From assembly GCA_964425195.1 (NCBI GenBank), contig CAYRLG010000011.1, positions 47,396 to 111,395 of the forward strand: a stretch of DNA of 64,000 nucleotides. The letters are read 5' to 3'. The first letter of the stretch is position 1, and each line of letters starts with the position of its first letter. Positions 43,041 through 53,154 of the stretch are shown here, one piece after another. The DNA comes from Desulfamplus sp964425195 (GTDB taxonomy: Bacteria > Desulfobacterota > Desulfobacteria > Desulfobacterales > Desulfobacteraceae). The translations under genes and the position numbers were made by a program. Below the pieces are notes generated by a model. That model made no database searches and was not told the DNA's origin. It saw only the letters and a program-made list of their open reading frames with translations.

Positions 43041-43979
43041 ATGACAATCCAGTGGTTTCCAGGACATATGTATGAAGCAGCGAGTTTCCTTAAACAGACT
43101 GTCTCCAATGTGGATGTAGTAATGGAAATAGTTGATGCAAGATTGCCCGCCTCCAGTTCAAATCCTCTTCTTGACCAGACATTACAATCTATTTTGCAGA
43201 TAAAAGTGCTTAATAAAAACGATCTCGCAGATCCTGAAGTAACTCGGCTATGGCTTGAACATTTCAGAAATAAATTTGGCAATGCCAAAAGTTGTCAAGT
43301 AATATCGATTACAGGGACAGACTCGGTTGATACATGGCGTGCTTTAGAATTTGCAATTTCCACATTTGAGTCATCAAAAGCAGTTAAATCAAAAAGTCGC
43401 AGATTACGTGTCATGGTTGCTGGTATTCCAAATACAGGTAAATCAACTATTATGAATACTCTTGCGGGTAAGAGGATAGCAAAAACTGGCAATGTTCCAG
43501 CTATAACTCGACACCAACAAAGAACCAGTCTTAAGAATAAAGTTGATATTTATGATACACCGGGTATTTTACCTCCTGTGCTGGAGAGTCAGAGTGGGGC
43601 GTATAAACTTGCCGCAAGCGGTGCTATCTCAGATGTAGCTATTGATTATAAAGATATAGCTTTGTTTATACTCAAATATTTAATAGAAAAATATCCTGAT
43701 GCTCTAAAAGAGAGATATAAACTTTCAAATATTGGTGATATAAATTATAATTATTCTCTGTCTAAGCAGATAGACTCTAAAGATTTAGCTATTAATATGC
43801 TAAATCAGAAAACTGAAGTCGATGATAGAACTATAATTTTAGAAAAAATCGGAGCAATAAGAGGATGTCTAAAAAAAGGTGGGGTTGTTGACCTATATAA
43901 GGCATCTGAGTTACTTATAAGGGAGTTAAGAGCAGGGAAACTTGGACGTATAAGTCTTGAGTCACCTGAAGATTTTTAA
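43041..43979 (+). CDS. ylqF: YlqF/RbgA-type circularly permuted GTPase
   Basis: 312-residue ribosome-assembly GTPase (50S maturation in RbgA of Bacillus). Circular order of G motifs: NKND (G4) near residue 58, then the P-loop GIPNTGKSTIMN (G1), the TRHQQ region (G2-like) and DTPGI (G3). The start MTIQWFPGHMYEA is family-typical. The frame is open further upstream to 42951, but that stretch lies in the csp terminator. The ATG at 43041 after AAAGAGAG is therefore chosen. The C-terminal helical domain is present (RELRAGKLGRISLE). It may be YlqF or another permuted GTPase of the same group. Confidence 0.92.
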   Translation: MTIQWFPGHMYEAASFLKQTVSNVDVVMEIVDARLPASSSNPLLDQTLQSILQIKVLNKNDLADPEVTRLWLEHFRNKFGNAKSCQVISITGTDSVDTWRALEFAISTFESSKAVKSKSRRLRVMVAGIPNTGKSTIMNTLAGKRIAKTGNVPAITRHQQRTSLKNKVDIYDTPGILPPVLESQSGAYKLAASGAISDVAIDYKDIALFILKYLIEKYPDALKERYKLSNIGDINYNYSLSKQIDSKDLAINMLNQKTEVDDRTIILEKIGAIRGCLKKGGVVDLYKASELLIRELRAGKLGRISLESPEDF

Positions 43980-44023
43980 CACTATCATGATATGTAGTTA
44001 AGATGTAAATCAGGAGTCTGAAA

Positions 44024-46273
44024 TTGATAATAGCATTTAAGACACATAAAATACTGAATAAACATACTTATACCTGTCAGAGTTGGACTATGATGACTAT
44101 ATTTAAAAAATTTTTCAAAAAAATTGTTTTACTCAATGCTATAGTACTTATAGCTTCAATTTTGTTTATTATTAACAACTCCCCCATTGCCCTGGCTTAC
44201 CCAACTTCTTCAATTCAAGAGAAGACGCTTGGCATTAACAACAATATCAAGAAAGTGACGTTTACAAAAGATGATGCAGATACATGTATAGGGATTGTAG
44301 CATCTCTGGAGAGGTCTCACTACTTAGGGCTAAAGTTTAATGACAATCTCTCCTCAAGAATATTGGATCAATATATTAATATTCTCGATCCCGGAAAACA
44401 CCTTTTCACTCAAAATGAGATAAACGAATTTGAAAAAATAAGGTATTGGCTTGATAACACTCTCAAAAAAGGAGATCTAACACCGGGATATGCTCTTTTT
44501 AACATCTATCTTGAGAGATCATTAGAAAAGTTGAACTATATTAATAGAAAAATAGAGAATTGGCAAAGCGACTTTAAATTTGACGGCAATGATGAGATAT
44601 TATTAGACAGAAAAAATGCTCCTTGGCCCATTGATAAAGATGAGCTTAAAATTTTGTGGGAACACGAGCTTAAAAATACCATTATATCTCTTCAACTTGA
44701 GGGAGAAAGTAATGAAGAGATTACCAATCTTCTCTCTAAACGATATAAAAGTAGGTTGAGCAGACTTACACAGACTAACTCTGAAGATGCCTTTAAAACT
44801 TATATTAACGCTGTTGCCATGAGCTTTGATCCTCATACGCAGTTTTTTCCTCCTCGCATGTCAGAAGATTTTGACATTCAGATGAGTCTCTCTCTTGAGG
44901 GAATCGGAGCAGTGTTGCAGACAGAATATGAATATACCAAAGTAGTAAGCCTTATACCGGCAGGTCCCGCTGATAAATCTGGACTTTTGATGCCGGGCGA
45001 TAAAATCATTGGGGTAGGGCAAGGTTTAAAAGGTACTATACAAGATACAGTTGGGTGGCGTATTGATGAGGTGGTTAATTTAATAAGGGGTCCAAAGGAC
45101 TCTTTTGTCTCAATTAAAATAATTCCTGCTGGTCAAAAAGGTTCACAAAATTTCAAAATAATCAGCATAAAAAGAGATAAAGTAAAGCTTGAAGAGCAAG
45201 CAGCTCACAAAAAAGTTATTCCATTAAAGAGAAGTGGGGAGGTATTTAATATTGGACTTATTACAATTCCAACTTTTTATCTTGATTTTAAAGGGATGCA
45301 AGAGGGGACAAACGACTACAGAAGTACCACTCGAGATGTCTTTTTTTTAATTGAGGAGCTTAAAAAAGAGAATATTCATGGTTTAATTATTGATCTTAGA
45401 GATAATGGAGGCGGTGCTCTTCAAGAGGCAAATCAGCTTACTGGGCTTTTTATTAATTCAGGGCCTACTGTACAGATACGCTCCAGAAATGGTTATATGT
45501 CTCGATTAGAAGATACTGATCCTTCAATTGCGTACAATGGACCGCTTATTGTAATGGTAAATCGTATGAGTGCTTCTGCCTCAGAAATATTTGCAGGTGC
45601 AATTAAAGATTATAATAGAGGTATTATTGTAGGTACCCAAACGTTTGGTAAAGGAACTGTTCAGGCTCTTCAGCCAATTGAAAATGGGCAGCTAAAACTT
45701 ACCAATGCAAAATTTTACAGAGTATCAGGTGAGAGTACTCAACATTTAGGTATTATTCCTGATATTGAATTTCCTCCACTTTATAATAGTGATGAAACTG
45801 GAGAAAGCTCTCTTGATGGAGCTTTACCTTGGGATAAATCACATCAAGCAAATTACAAACCCTATCCTACTATTGCACCTATATTGTCACAGTTAAAAGA
45901 AAAACATATTAAACGAGTAGAGAATAATTCAGACTTTACCTACCTTAAAGAAAAATATGAACTCTCTAAGGAGATATATAACCTTAAATCTCTATCTTTA
46001 AACTCTGTTGCAAGAGCAGAGTTTAAGCAACGCCTTGATAAGATAGAGCTTGACATTGAAAACCGTCTAAGGATGGCAAAGGGTAAAGAACCTTTTTCCT
46101 CTATTGATCAACTACATCAGTTAGACCCAAGAAGAAAAAGTGTAGATGATGAAGAGGTTATTATCGAAAATCCCAAGAAAAAAGAGGATAAGGAAGATAT
46201 TTTGCTAAAAGAGACGGAAGAGATTATGGGAGATTTTATTAACCTTGTCCAATCTCGAGGGTATAAGTGGTAG
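44024..46273 (+). CDS. prc: Tail-specific (C-terminal processing) protease
   Basis: Periplasmic serine protease of the Prc/CtpA family, 749 residues, the long Prc form. The start is TTG at 44024 with AGGAG seven bases upstream. An ATG at 44090 has no such site. The signal region includes a long hydrophobic helix and an AYP cleavage-like end (about residues 35-60). An N-terminal helical domain follows, with ILDPGKHLFTQNEI and AVAMSFDPHTQFFPPR, then PDZ (SLEGIGAVLQTEYEYTKV). The S41 catalytic part has IIDLRDNGGGALQEA, the Ser in VNRMSASASEIFAGAI and the Lys in TQTFGKGTVQ. A DUF3340-like C-terminal region follows. It trims lipoproteins or murein hydrolases in relatives. The next gene starts at or before its stop. 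Confidence 0.93.
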   Translation: MIIAFKTHKILNKHTYTCQSWTMMTIFKKFFKKIVLLNAIVLIASILFIINNSPIALAYPTSSIQEKTLGINNNIKKVTFTKDDADTCIGIVASLERSHYLGLKFNDNLSSRILDQYINILDPGKHLFTQNEINEFEKIRYWLDNTLKKGDLTPGYALFNIYLERSLEKLNYINRKIENWQSDFKFDGNDEILLDRKNAPWPIDKDELKILWEHELKNTIISLQLEGESNEEITNLLSKRYKSRLSRLTQTNSEDAFKTYINAVAMSFDPHTQFFPPRMSEDFDIQMSLSLEGIGAVLQTEYEYTKVVSLIPAGPADKSGLLMPGDKIIGVGQGLKGTIQDTVGWRIDEVVNLIRGPKDSFVSIKIIPAGQKGSQNFKIISIKRDKVKLEEQAAHKKVIPLKRSGEVFNIGLITIPTFYLDFKGMQEGTNDYRSTTRDVFFLIEELKKENIHGLIIDLRDNGGGALQEANQLTGLFINSGPTVQIRSRNGYMSRLEDTDPSIAYNGPLIVMVNRMSASASEIFAGAIKDYNRGIIVGTQTFGKGTVQALQPIENGQLKLTNAKFYRVSGESTQHLGIIPDIEFPPLYNSDETGESSLDGALPWDKSHQANYKPYPTIAPILSQLKEKHIKRVENNSDFTYLKEKYELSKEIYNLKSLSLNSVARAEFKQRLDKIELDIENRLRMAKGKEPFSSIDQLHQLDPRRKSVDDEEVIIENPKKKEDKEDILLKETEEIMGDFINLVQSRGYKW

Positions 46274-49200
46274 ATTGCAAAAACGTTTACTTTTTGTTAC
46301 GATTGCTATTGGTTTTCTGATATTTATTTTTCTTTCAATACCTGTAATAATGGACAATAACTCTGTCCAAAAGGCACTTTGCAGTTTTATGGTAAAACAG
46401 CTTCGGGAAAGTTTAGATTCTAAGCCGAAGACATTTGAGACTATACTCGTTAAAGGTCTTACTCCAGACAGAGTTAAAATATCTCTTTTTCCACTCCCAA
46501 CGGTTGAATTGCAAGATATTAAAATTACCACCCCACCACTTGAAAACTGTACCATTCAAAAAATAGTAATATCTTTTTCCCCTGAATCGTTTTCCAAAAA
46601 GCAGATTCTCATAAATAATATAACCTTTCAAAATCCTGTTATCCCGTCATCTATCTCTCTTCTATCACTGCCTTTTACACAACAAAACAACATTTTTAAC
46701 TATTTAGCAAAAGAACAAAAGAAATTTTCAATAGATATTAATAATCTTAAATCTGACATATTTAGAATTGCCGATATAAAGGTTTTGATAGCTCCGGTTA
46801 ATAATAGTATTAACGCAGATATAACCATTTACGATATAACCATACCTAATCTTATCTCCATTAATGACGCAAGTAAAATAATTCCAAATACAATAGAGAA
46901 AAATATCAATTTTGAAAAAACAGTTACGGTAGAGAAAAAATCAAAAGCTAATAGATATATTAAAGAGAAAGATATTAAAATAGACAAACTACTTTGCACC
47001 ATTGCTATTACAAAAAATCAATCTACAATAGAGATTAAAAATATTGCAATTCTCCCTTTTTCCCCTGATCTTTGTGTGCAGTTCAAATATCACAAAGAGC
47101 AAGCTGCTGACAGTAGTAGTGAAGTTTTTCAAAACTCAGAACTTATCTTTTCTGGTAAGGATATTAGTGTTGATAATGTAAAAGCTGATTTTTTGAAATT
47201 TCTGCCTAACAATCTGATAACAGAGAAGATTTTTCAAATTCTTTGTGGAGGGATAGTTAGAGATATTGAGGTTATTTTTAAAAATAGTATTAAAAATAGT
47301 TTAGAGTCAAATCTTAGCAGGGAAAAAGTCTTATCTCTTTTTAGTAAAGAGTCAATAGAAGAGTTTTTTAATCCACGAACAATGATAATTAAAGGAGAGA
47401 TTAAAGACGGAACAATCAACATTCCAGCCACAAATCTTACAGCTACAGAAACTGATGCTACTGTTATTGTAAAAGACGGAATACTTAGCACCAACATCAA
47501 AAAAGGAGTTATTGATAAATCCAACGTAAATAGCGGAACACTTGATGTAAACTTGGTTAGTAAAAAGCACATTTTTTCTGGAGAGTTTGATATTTTAGCA
47601 GACCTTGCCCATTTGAAAAGCGTATTAATAGACCTGCTGCCAAGCAGTTATCTATCTAAAGAGCTTGCTCTACTTAACAATATTAAAGGAGAGGCAGAAG
47701 GTACTTTAAAACTTGAAGGAGAAAAAGGTTATAAGCCATCGGTTATTATAACTACCAGTAATATTAATCTATCAGGTACTTATGACCGTCTTCCAGATAG
47801 TTTTTCAATTAGTGATGGTAATTTTAACTATAATAGCAAACTACAACTTGCCGCTCTTAATAACCTCAAGGTAAAGGTTGGAAGCTCATATTTATCTGAT
47901 TTTGCAGCATCTCTCGTTTTTGATAAGAGTTATCTTCTTAAGATAGTTTCAGGTAGAGCAGATATCGAACTTGAACAGATGTTTCCATGGTTCACTACAT
48001 CGCTGAAAGTAGGTTCATCATCTATACTGCCTCTTATTAAATATTCTAAAGGGAAGATATATATCAAAGAGATTGCATTTAAGGGTGAGATTAACAAGCC
48101 CGAAACGTGGGATTACCTTGTTGAAGGGAACTGTAATGCAGTAGGACTTGGACAGGAGATATTTGATATTAAAGCCTATTTTCTTATCTCTCCATCTTTG
48201 ACTCGAATATCTCTTGATAATGCTACTGTCCAAGATACATCTCTTATATCTGCACTTATAAATCAACTTATGAAGAGCGAATCTATACAAAAAGAGATGT
48301 TTGATCGTATAAGCGTGGTCAGTGATATAAAAACGCCATTCTCAATTAAAGATGCCTATTTTGAGCAAGAGGGAGCACTTAGAGGAAAATTAATTTTTAA
48401 TAATAACCTGAGTATCTTTTTCAATAGAGACACAATCAGTGATGAGGCTTTTGAATATCAGATAAAAATATTAAAAAATGGGGTTGAGAGTGCAACTGTT
48501 TTATTTAAAGAGAAAACTTTTATAGCAAAAAATTCGTTAAAAGATAGTTCATCTATAGATTTTACAGGTAGCTTGAATACAAAAGATATTGAGGCGGTTT
48601 TAAATCCACTCTCTGAATCTTACAAATTGCTCGAAACTTTTACAGATAGAAGAGAGATTACGATTGAATCTCTACAGCCTTATAATTACACAGTTACTAT
48701 AGATAGGCTTGATTTGGATTTTATCCTTGAAAAACAAAAACTTATAACTATGTCGTTATCGTCAATATTAAAATCTGACGCATCAAAAAGAGAGTCGTCT
48801 CCAATAGTTTTGACGGTGAACAGTGATGAATTTACAGATAAAAATATTATAATTGTCCCATTTTCTGCTAAAATTGTTATTAATGGACAAGATAGAAATA
48901 TTACAATCGACAATATGCAGATGTGTAATGTCGATGGTGCGATTGAGGTTAATATTACAAAAGATTTTACATATTTTTTTCTTACGCTTCATGATAGTAG
49001 TAAAAACATTGAACCAGTTATAGGATGTTTTTATCGTGGCGATAGATTTATGCAAGGCAACTACTCATTAAAAGCATCTCTTTACGCACAAGGAAAAGCA
49101 ACCATTGAGATAGGTAATACTGCAAAAGATAGTAACTCTAAAGATAACGAGGTAGCTGATATAAATATCCAAAACCTTAAATCAATCATAAAAGAAAATC

Positions 49201-49703
49201 TTGAAGGGAAAGTTGAAATGGTATCTGATGGTGGAAGAATTTTCAGATTAACACTCCTGTCAAGAATTCTCTCCATGCTAAATATTTCAAAGTTGATGGA
49301 GGGAACTCTTCCTGATATTGAACAGAACGGTTTTGCCTACACCTCTATCACTATTGTCGCAGATGTGAAAAAAAGCAGGCTTATTTTAAATAGGGCTGTT
49401 ATTAATGGTGTGGATATGACTCTGTTGTTTACTGGCTGGATTGATATTTTTACTCGTCAAATTGAGCTTACCTGTTTAGTTGCTCCATTAAAGACAGCAG
49501 ATAGAATTATAAGCAAAGTACCAATATTAAACACAATGTTAAGAGGTAGATTGATATCAGTTCCGGTAAAGGCAACTGGCACATTAACAAATCCTGAAGT
49601 GAGACTAATTAATCCTTCAGAAATGGGGAAAGGTGTTATCAACACAATGTTGGATATTTTAACAACACCATTTAAATTGTTTAACACTCTTCAATCTGAA
49701 TAA
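46245..49703 (+). CDS. AsmA-like protein (large, envelope)
   Basis: 1152 residues with one N-terminal membrane helix (about 13-37: LLFVTIAIGFLIFIFLSIP) and a long periplasmic body rich in beta-strand patterns. The C-terminal AsmA-like part includes MEGTLPDIEQNGFAYTSI, NGVDMTLLFTGWIDIFTRQIEL and RLISVPVKATGTLTNPEVRL, as in DUF3971/YhdP-type proteins. Such proteins are proposed to form grooves that carry lipid between the inner and outer membranes. The start is uncertain. TTG at 46245 overlaps prc by 29 bp and has a poorly placed GGGAG upstream. TTG at 46275 would leave a two-base gap. It is likely cotranscribed with prc. Confidence 0.82.
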   Translation: MSNLEGISGRLQKRLLFVTIAIGFLIFIFLSIPVIMDNNSVQKALCSFMVKQLRESLDSKPKTFETILVKGLTPDRVKISLFPLPTVELQDIKITTPPLENCTIQKIVISFSPESFSKKQILINNITFQNPVIPSSISLLSLPFTQQNNIFNYLAKEQKKFSIDINNLKSDIFRIADIKVLIAPVNNSINADITIYDITIPNLISINDASKIIPNTIEKNINFEKTVTVEKKSKANRYIKEKDIKIDKLLCTIAITKNQSTIEIKNIAILPFSPDLCVQFKYHKEQAADSSSEVFQNSELIFSGKDISVDNVKADFLKFLPNNLITEKIFQILCGGIVRDIEVIFKNSIKNSLESNLSREKVLSLFSKESIEEFFNPRTMIIKGEIKDGTINIPATNLTATETDATVIVKDGILSTNIKKGVIDKSNVNSGTLDVNLVSKKHIFSGEFDILADLAHLKSVLIDLLPSSYLSKELALLNNIKGEAEGTLKLEGEKGYKPSVIITTSNINLSGTYDRLPDSFSISDGNFNYNSKLQLAALNNLKVKVGSSYLSDFAASLVFDKSYLLKIVSGRADIELEQMFPWFTTSLKVGSSSILPLIKYSKGKIYIKEIAFKGEINKPETWDYLVEGNCNAVGLGQEIFDIKAYFLISPSLTRISLDNATVQDTSLISALINQLMKSESIQKEMFDRISVVSDIKTPFSIKDAYFEQEGALRGKLIFNNNLSIFFNRDTISDEAFEYQIKILKNGVESATVLFKEKTFIAKNSLKDSSSIDFTGSLNTKDIEAVLNPLSESYKLLETFTDRREITIESLQPYNYTVTIDRLDLDFILEKQKLITMSLSSILKSDASKRESSPIVLTVNSDEFTDKNIIIVPFSAKIVINGQDRNITIDNMQMCNVDGAIEVNITKDFTYFFLTLHDSSKNIEPVIGCFYRGDRFMQGNYSLKASLYAQGKATIEIGNTAKDSNSKDNEVADINIQNLKSIIKENLEGKVEMVSDGGRIFRLTLLSRILSMLNISKLMEGTLPDIEQNGFAYTSITIVADVKKSRLILNRAVINGVDMTLLFTGWIDIFTRQIELTCLVAPLKTADRIISKVPILNTMLRGRLISVPVKATGTLTNPEVRLINPSEMGKGVINTMLDILTTPFKLFNTLQSE

Positions 49704-49727
49704 AAAACTATAATGGAGAAATTTTAT

Positions 49728-50054
49728 ATGTATCTTATATCTTTTTATGTTCCCGAAACACATCTACAGTCAGTTATAGAGAGAATGTTCAATAAAGGTG
49801 CAGGCAGAATTGGAAACTATGATTCATGTGCATGGTACACAAAAGGTATAGGACAATTTAGAGCTTTAGAGGGAAGCTCTCCATTTACTGGAAGAGAGAA
49901 CCAAATTGAACACTTGTCTGAATTCAAAGTTGAGATGGTATGCGAAAATCATCTGATTAAGGAGATTCTTGAAGAGCTTGTAAGAGTTCACCCTTACGAA
50001 ACACCAGCATATCACGTAATTGAAATATTGACTCTTGATGGTTTAAATTCTTGA
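49728..50054 (+). CDS. NIF3/YqfO C-terminal-like domain protein
   Basis: 108-residue standalone protein resembling the PII-like insert domain of NIF3/YqfO proteins: MYLISFYVPETHLQSVIERMF, GAGRIGNYDSCAWYTKGIGQF, EGSSPFTGRENQ and LVRVHPYETPAYHVIEI. The ATG at 49728 has GGAG nine bases upstream. The ATG at 49713 overlaps that site and is less likely. The metal-binding DUF34 part of full NIF3 is absent. The molecular role is unknown. It follows the AsmA-like gene by 24 bp on the same strand. Confidence 0.87.
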   Translation: MYLISFYVPETHLQSVIERMFNKGAGRIGNYDSCAWYTKGIGQFRALEGSSPFTGRENQIEHLSEFKVEMVCENHLIKEILEELVRVHPYETPAYHVIEILTLDGLNS

Positions 50055-50077
50055 AATATTACCATTTTCTGAAAGAG

Positions 50078-50842
50078 TCACTTTGATATCTTCTTGTATC
50101 CTTGATTCTTACCGTTTTCAGACCATGTTATCTCTGAAAAAGTCATCTTGCCTTCAATATCCCATAAAACTACCGAAGTTGATCGAGTACCATATCCTTT
50201 CATTGATACAAAAACAGGTGATAGCTTTCTTTCAAGCTCAATTCCCACTCCTGTATCTGGTAGCGCTTCATCAGGAGGAGTGACATCGTTTTGCATCATA
50301 CTATAAAGATTAGATTCAATATCAACACTATCTGCCTCGCTTTCAAGTATTTTTCTTAAACCTTTCTTGACTATTTCAACCTTTAACCAAGGTGTATTAA
50401 GTGTGTAGTTACTTACAGCATGAATTCCCTCTTCAACCTTGATAATCTTTTGATCTGTGGTGGAAAAAAAGAAGAGATTTTCCAAGTCTCCTGCCAGAAG
50501 GTTAAATCCATTATAATCTGATATGCTATTTCTAATTGTTTTAAGATAGCTCAAAGGCTCTTCATCAGATAACAGAAATGATGGTATTAAATCTCCCCGA
50601 GAACGGGCATCTGGCTTCATGGATGCAGGATCTCTTACGTTGGTCAATGCTGCAAAACGCCCTTTTCTACTAAATCCCATCCATGTTCCGCCTTGTTGAA
50701 GGTCTCGTCCGCCAATAATTTCAGGTTCATCTTCCCAGATATTTATAGGTGCTGTAGGTCTTTTAAAAAACTCATCACGATTGGCTGATAAGATGAGTCT
50801 GTATTTTTTATGAACTTTATATGCAAATGCAATTAAACACAT
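50078..50842 (-). CDS. NRDE/TANGO2 family protein
   Basis: 254 residues. It begins MCLIAFAYK, has Cys at position 2 and carries the family signature SANRDEFFKRPTAP near residue 19. It continues with GGRDLQQGGTWMGFSRKGRFAALTNVRDP. Further blocks are FNLLAGDLENLFFFS and a C-terminal STSVVLWDIEGKMTFSEI. Cys2 recalls N-terminal nucleophile hydrolases. TANGO2 homologues have been linked to heme handling, but the biochemical role here is unknown. It is convergent with the NIF3-like gene, 23 bp away. Confidence 0.9.
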   Translation of the reverse strand: MCLIAFAYKVHKKYRLILSANRDEFFKRPTAPINIWEDEPEIIGGRDLQQGGTWMGFSRKGRFAALTNVRDPASMKPDARSRGDLIPSFLLSDEEPLSYLKTIRNSISDYNGFNLLAGDLENLFFFSTTDQKIIKVEEGIHAVSNYTLNTPWLKVEIVKKGLRKILESEADSVDIESNLYSMMQNDVTPPDEALPDTGVGIELERKLSPVFVSMKGYGTRSTSVVLWDIEGKMTFSEITWSENGKNQGYKKISK

Positions 50843-50948
50843 GATTTTGAAACCAAATTTCTTACTTTAAGATGCTCTATCATTGTTTTTACCTAAAATG
50901 CAGTCATGTATCCTACATGATGTATAATTGGCGAAGCCTTATCAATGT

Positions 50949-51881
50949 TTATATTTTTTTTGCAAAATTGAGCAAATCGCGACTCTTTGCTGTAAAATCA
51001 CTATTAAAAATCAATGATGAGGCATTTGTAAAAAATACTCCTGAAATTACCAACACAGCACTAATCAGTAGTGACTTGCCTACAGGTTCGTTTAGTATAA
51101 AGTATGCGAAGATAATCGCACTAACAGGAACAAAGTTTATAAACACGCTTGATTTTGTGGCACCAATGCTTTTTATACCTTCATAATACCACAAAAATCC
51201 CACAACTGTTCCAAAAAAAGCAAGATAAAATAGATTTAACCATGTAGTAGCACTATAGGAAAAAATCTCACTTAAACTGCCACTCATTAAAGCAGGAAAA
51301 AAGAGCATTATGCTCCCTGCAACCGAAGAGTAACAGACCGAAATCAGAGGAGAGAGTTCTCCCATAATCTGTTTTCCAATAAGAGAGTATGCAACCCAGC
51401 TTATTACACACCCAAATGTTAGAACCTCTCCTTTTCCAAGACCAGTGCCAAGCAGATCGAGCAGATGCCCATCTGATATTACGATAACTGCACCAGTAAC
51501 AGAGAACAAGATACCAATACCCTTTACAATATCAAGCCTCTCTTTAAAAATAAGTGCTGACAGAATGCTTATCAGAATCGGGTTGTTAGCAATAATCAAT
51601 GACGCTTTGCCAGCTTGAATATAGCTTAGTGCGTAAAAAAATAGAATATTGTAAAAAAATACTCCTGTTGCTCCAAGAAGCAATATGGGAATTATCTGAT
51701 GCCTCTTTACAGTAGGAAGAGAGCCTTCAACCCTTCTTGTAATGATAATAAGAAAAATAGAGGCAATTGCAAAACGGGTGAATGAGAGAGTAAGAGGGCT
51801 GCCAATATTTGCAATAGCTTTTCCTGATATAAAAGTTCCTCCCCACAAAAGAGCTGTAAGAAAAAGTTTAACGTAAATCAT
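50949..51881 (-). CDS. EamA/DMT superfamily transporter
   Basis: 310 residues with ten predicted membrane helices in two EamA repeats (about 1-135 and 150-285). Examples are FLTALLWGGTFISGKAIANIG at the start, YIQAGKASLIIANNPILISILSALIFKERL at the end of repeat 1, and IGATKSSVFINFVPVSAIIFAYFIL in repeat 2. The ATG follows AAAGG. The substrate is not predictable. It lies 113 bp after cbiR on the same strand and may be cotranscribed with it. Confidence 0.9.
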   Translation of the reverse strand: MIYVKLFLTALLWGGTFISGKAIANIGSPLTLSFTRFAIASIFLIIITRRVEGSLPTVKRHQIIPILLLGATGVFFYNILFFYALSYIQAGKASLIIANNPILISILSALIFKERLDIVKGIGILFSVTGAVIVISDGHLLDLLGTGLGKGEVLTFGCVISWVAYSLIGKQIMGELSPLISVCYSSVAGSIMLFFPALMSGSLSEIFSYSATTWLNLFYLAFFGTVVGFLWYYEGIKSIGATKSSVFINFVPVSAIIFAYFILNEPVGKSLLISAVLVISGVFFTNASSLIFNSDFTAKSRDLLNFAKKI

Positions 51882-51994
51882 TTTATTGTACCTTTGGTTA
51901 TTTTACTTAAAATAGTTGAATTAAAGTCAGATCAAACTTTGTTTTTAATTGCCTTGCGAACGTTATGATTAAGATAGCTTAAAATATATTTGGC

Positions 51995-53032
51995 TTAAGT
52001 GTCCATAAAGAAATTATCAAGAAATGTCAATGAAGCAGCAAGATGGTTATAATTAAAAACCTCCAAAGAGACCACCCCTGTAAACTTTTTTAGAAGATTC
52101 ATTGTTTGTGCTAACATTAAGGGAGGTGTTTTATCAAGAGATTGATGATCTTTTGGGAGAAACTTTGAAACATCTGACTTAACAACTGATGGAGTAAATG
52201 ATGAAAAATCGACACCATGAAGATGGATCAAAGGAATTTTGTCTCTGTATCGTTCAAAAAGTGTTCTAATATCGAACTGAGGTTTTATTCCGTTATTATC
52301 GTTATGATTATATCCATATCTGATTAAATGACCGGCATCAATGCAGACGGAAAAACCATACTCATAAACAATATCAGCTATATACGCAAATGGATAATCC
52401 AATGTCTCAATTGAGATAATAGAAGGTTCAACAAGAGATAATGATAGAGTTTCAAGGCTCTCTCTTGTTATTTCCCTCCACATCTTAAGATTGTTATCAA
52501 ATTCGAGATCATTATCAAGAAGTCTATTATTTGCCTTATTATAATCAAAGTCTAAATGCAAAGTGTATGTTGTAGGATTTAAAGGGGCACAAAGTTCCAA
52601 TAGACGTTTGACAGTATCAATGGCTTTAATGCGTTCTGACCTTAAGATATCTGTAAGCGAGATATCAATGGGAAGATGGACATTGTATGTAAGTTCAAGG
52701 GTGTGAGAAAGCTCAACAAGCTCTTTTATCTCTTCTGACGATGGAAGCACTTCAACTTCAACAGATTGTTCAATCTCTCTTCTTTGCAGAATGGTGTATT
52801 TAGAGCGGCATTTTTGTCCATTAACTGCTTGTTCACTAACTGTCTGATTTTTCGGAATAAATGGTCTGCTTTCAAAAATAAGAAGCTCAATCTCGTCAAA
52901 AAAAGTTCCAAGCCTTTTCACATTAGGGATAATGCGATCTGGATAAATAAAAGATGTAGTAGCAAGTTTAAATGGTAAATTTTTAAGGTTTTTTTCTGAT
53001 TTAAACAGCTTTTCATAAGGTTTTTGGCACAT
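51995..53032 (-). CDS. cbiR: Cobamide-remodelling phosphodiesterase CbiR (probable)
   Basis: 345-residue TIM barrel of the AP-endonuclease-2/xylose-isomerase-like superfamily that resembles CbiR. The Akkermansia CbiR removes the lower-ligand nucleotide of cobamides, so that a different base can be installed. Metal ligands are plausible at each strand end: His in TYNVHLPIDISL, His in TYTLHLDFDYN, Glu in ISIETLDYP, Asp and His in VCIDAGHLIRYGYN, two His in IPLIHLHGVDFS, and Glu in VSLEVFNYN. The N-terminus (LATTSFIYPDRIIPNVKRLG, FDEIELLIFES) matches the family. No corrinoid synthesis gene or clear B12 riboswitch is nearby. The ATG has GAGG only three bases upstream, so the start is approximate. 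Confidence 0.82.
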   Translation of the reverse strand: MCQKPYEKLFKSEKNLKNLPFKLATTSFIYPDRIIPNVKRLGTFFDEIELLIFESRPFIPKNQTVSEQAVNGQKCRSKYTILQRREIEQSVEVEVLPSSEEIKELVELSHTLELTYNVHLPIDISLTDILRSERIKAIDTVKRLLELCAPLNPTTYTLHLDFDYNKANNRLLDNDLEFDNNLKMWREITRESLETLSLSLVEPSIISIETLDYPFAYIADIVYEYGFSVCIDAGHLIRYGYNHNDNNGIKPQFDIRTLFERYRDKIPLIHLHGVDFSSFTPSVVKSDVSKFLPKDHQSLDKTPPLMLAQTMNLLKKFTGVVSLEVFNYNHLAASLTFLDNFFMDT

Positions 53033-53128
53033 AAGCCTCTTTTAAAGTTAGATTTTTGATTTAAGATCAATTTTTGATGATATTCTACTTAAATATTGTA
53101 TGATATACTTTAAACTATACTGTTCAAA

Positions 53129-53147
53129 GTCATAAATTGAGTCTTAC
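53129..53147 (+). repeat. Intergenic repeat, copy B
   Basis: GTCATAAATTGAGTCTTAC, matching copy A at 33762-33780 at 17 of 19 bases. TATACT lies 13 bases before it, as in copy A. A hairpin (53155-53182) and GCTAAATTT follow. Confidence 0.5.
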
Positions 53148-53154
53148 CTAAACG

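Noticed and set aside
46205..46555. Reverse-strand frame opposite the start of the AsmA-like gene
   Set aside because: No ribosome binding site, no recognisable motif, and fully overlapped by two convincing forward genes.
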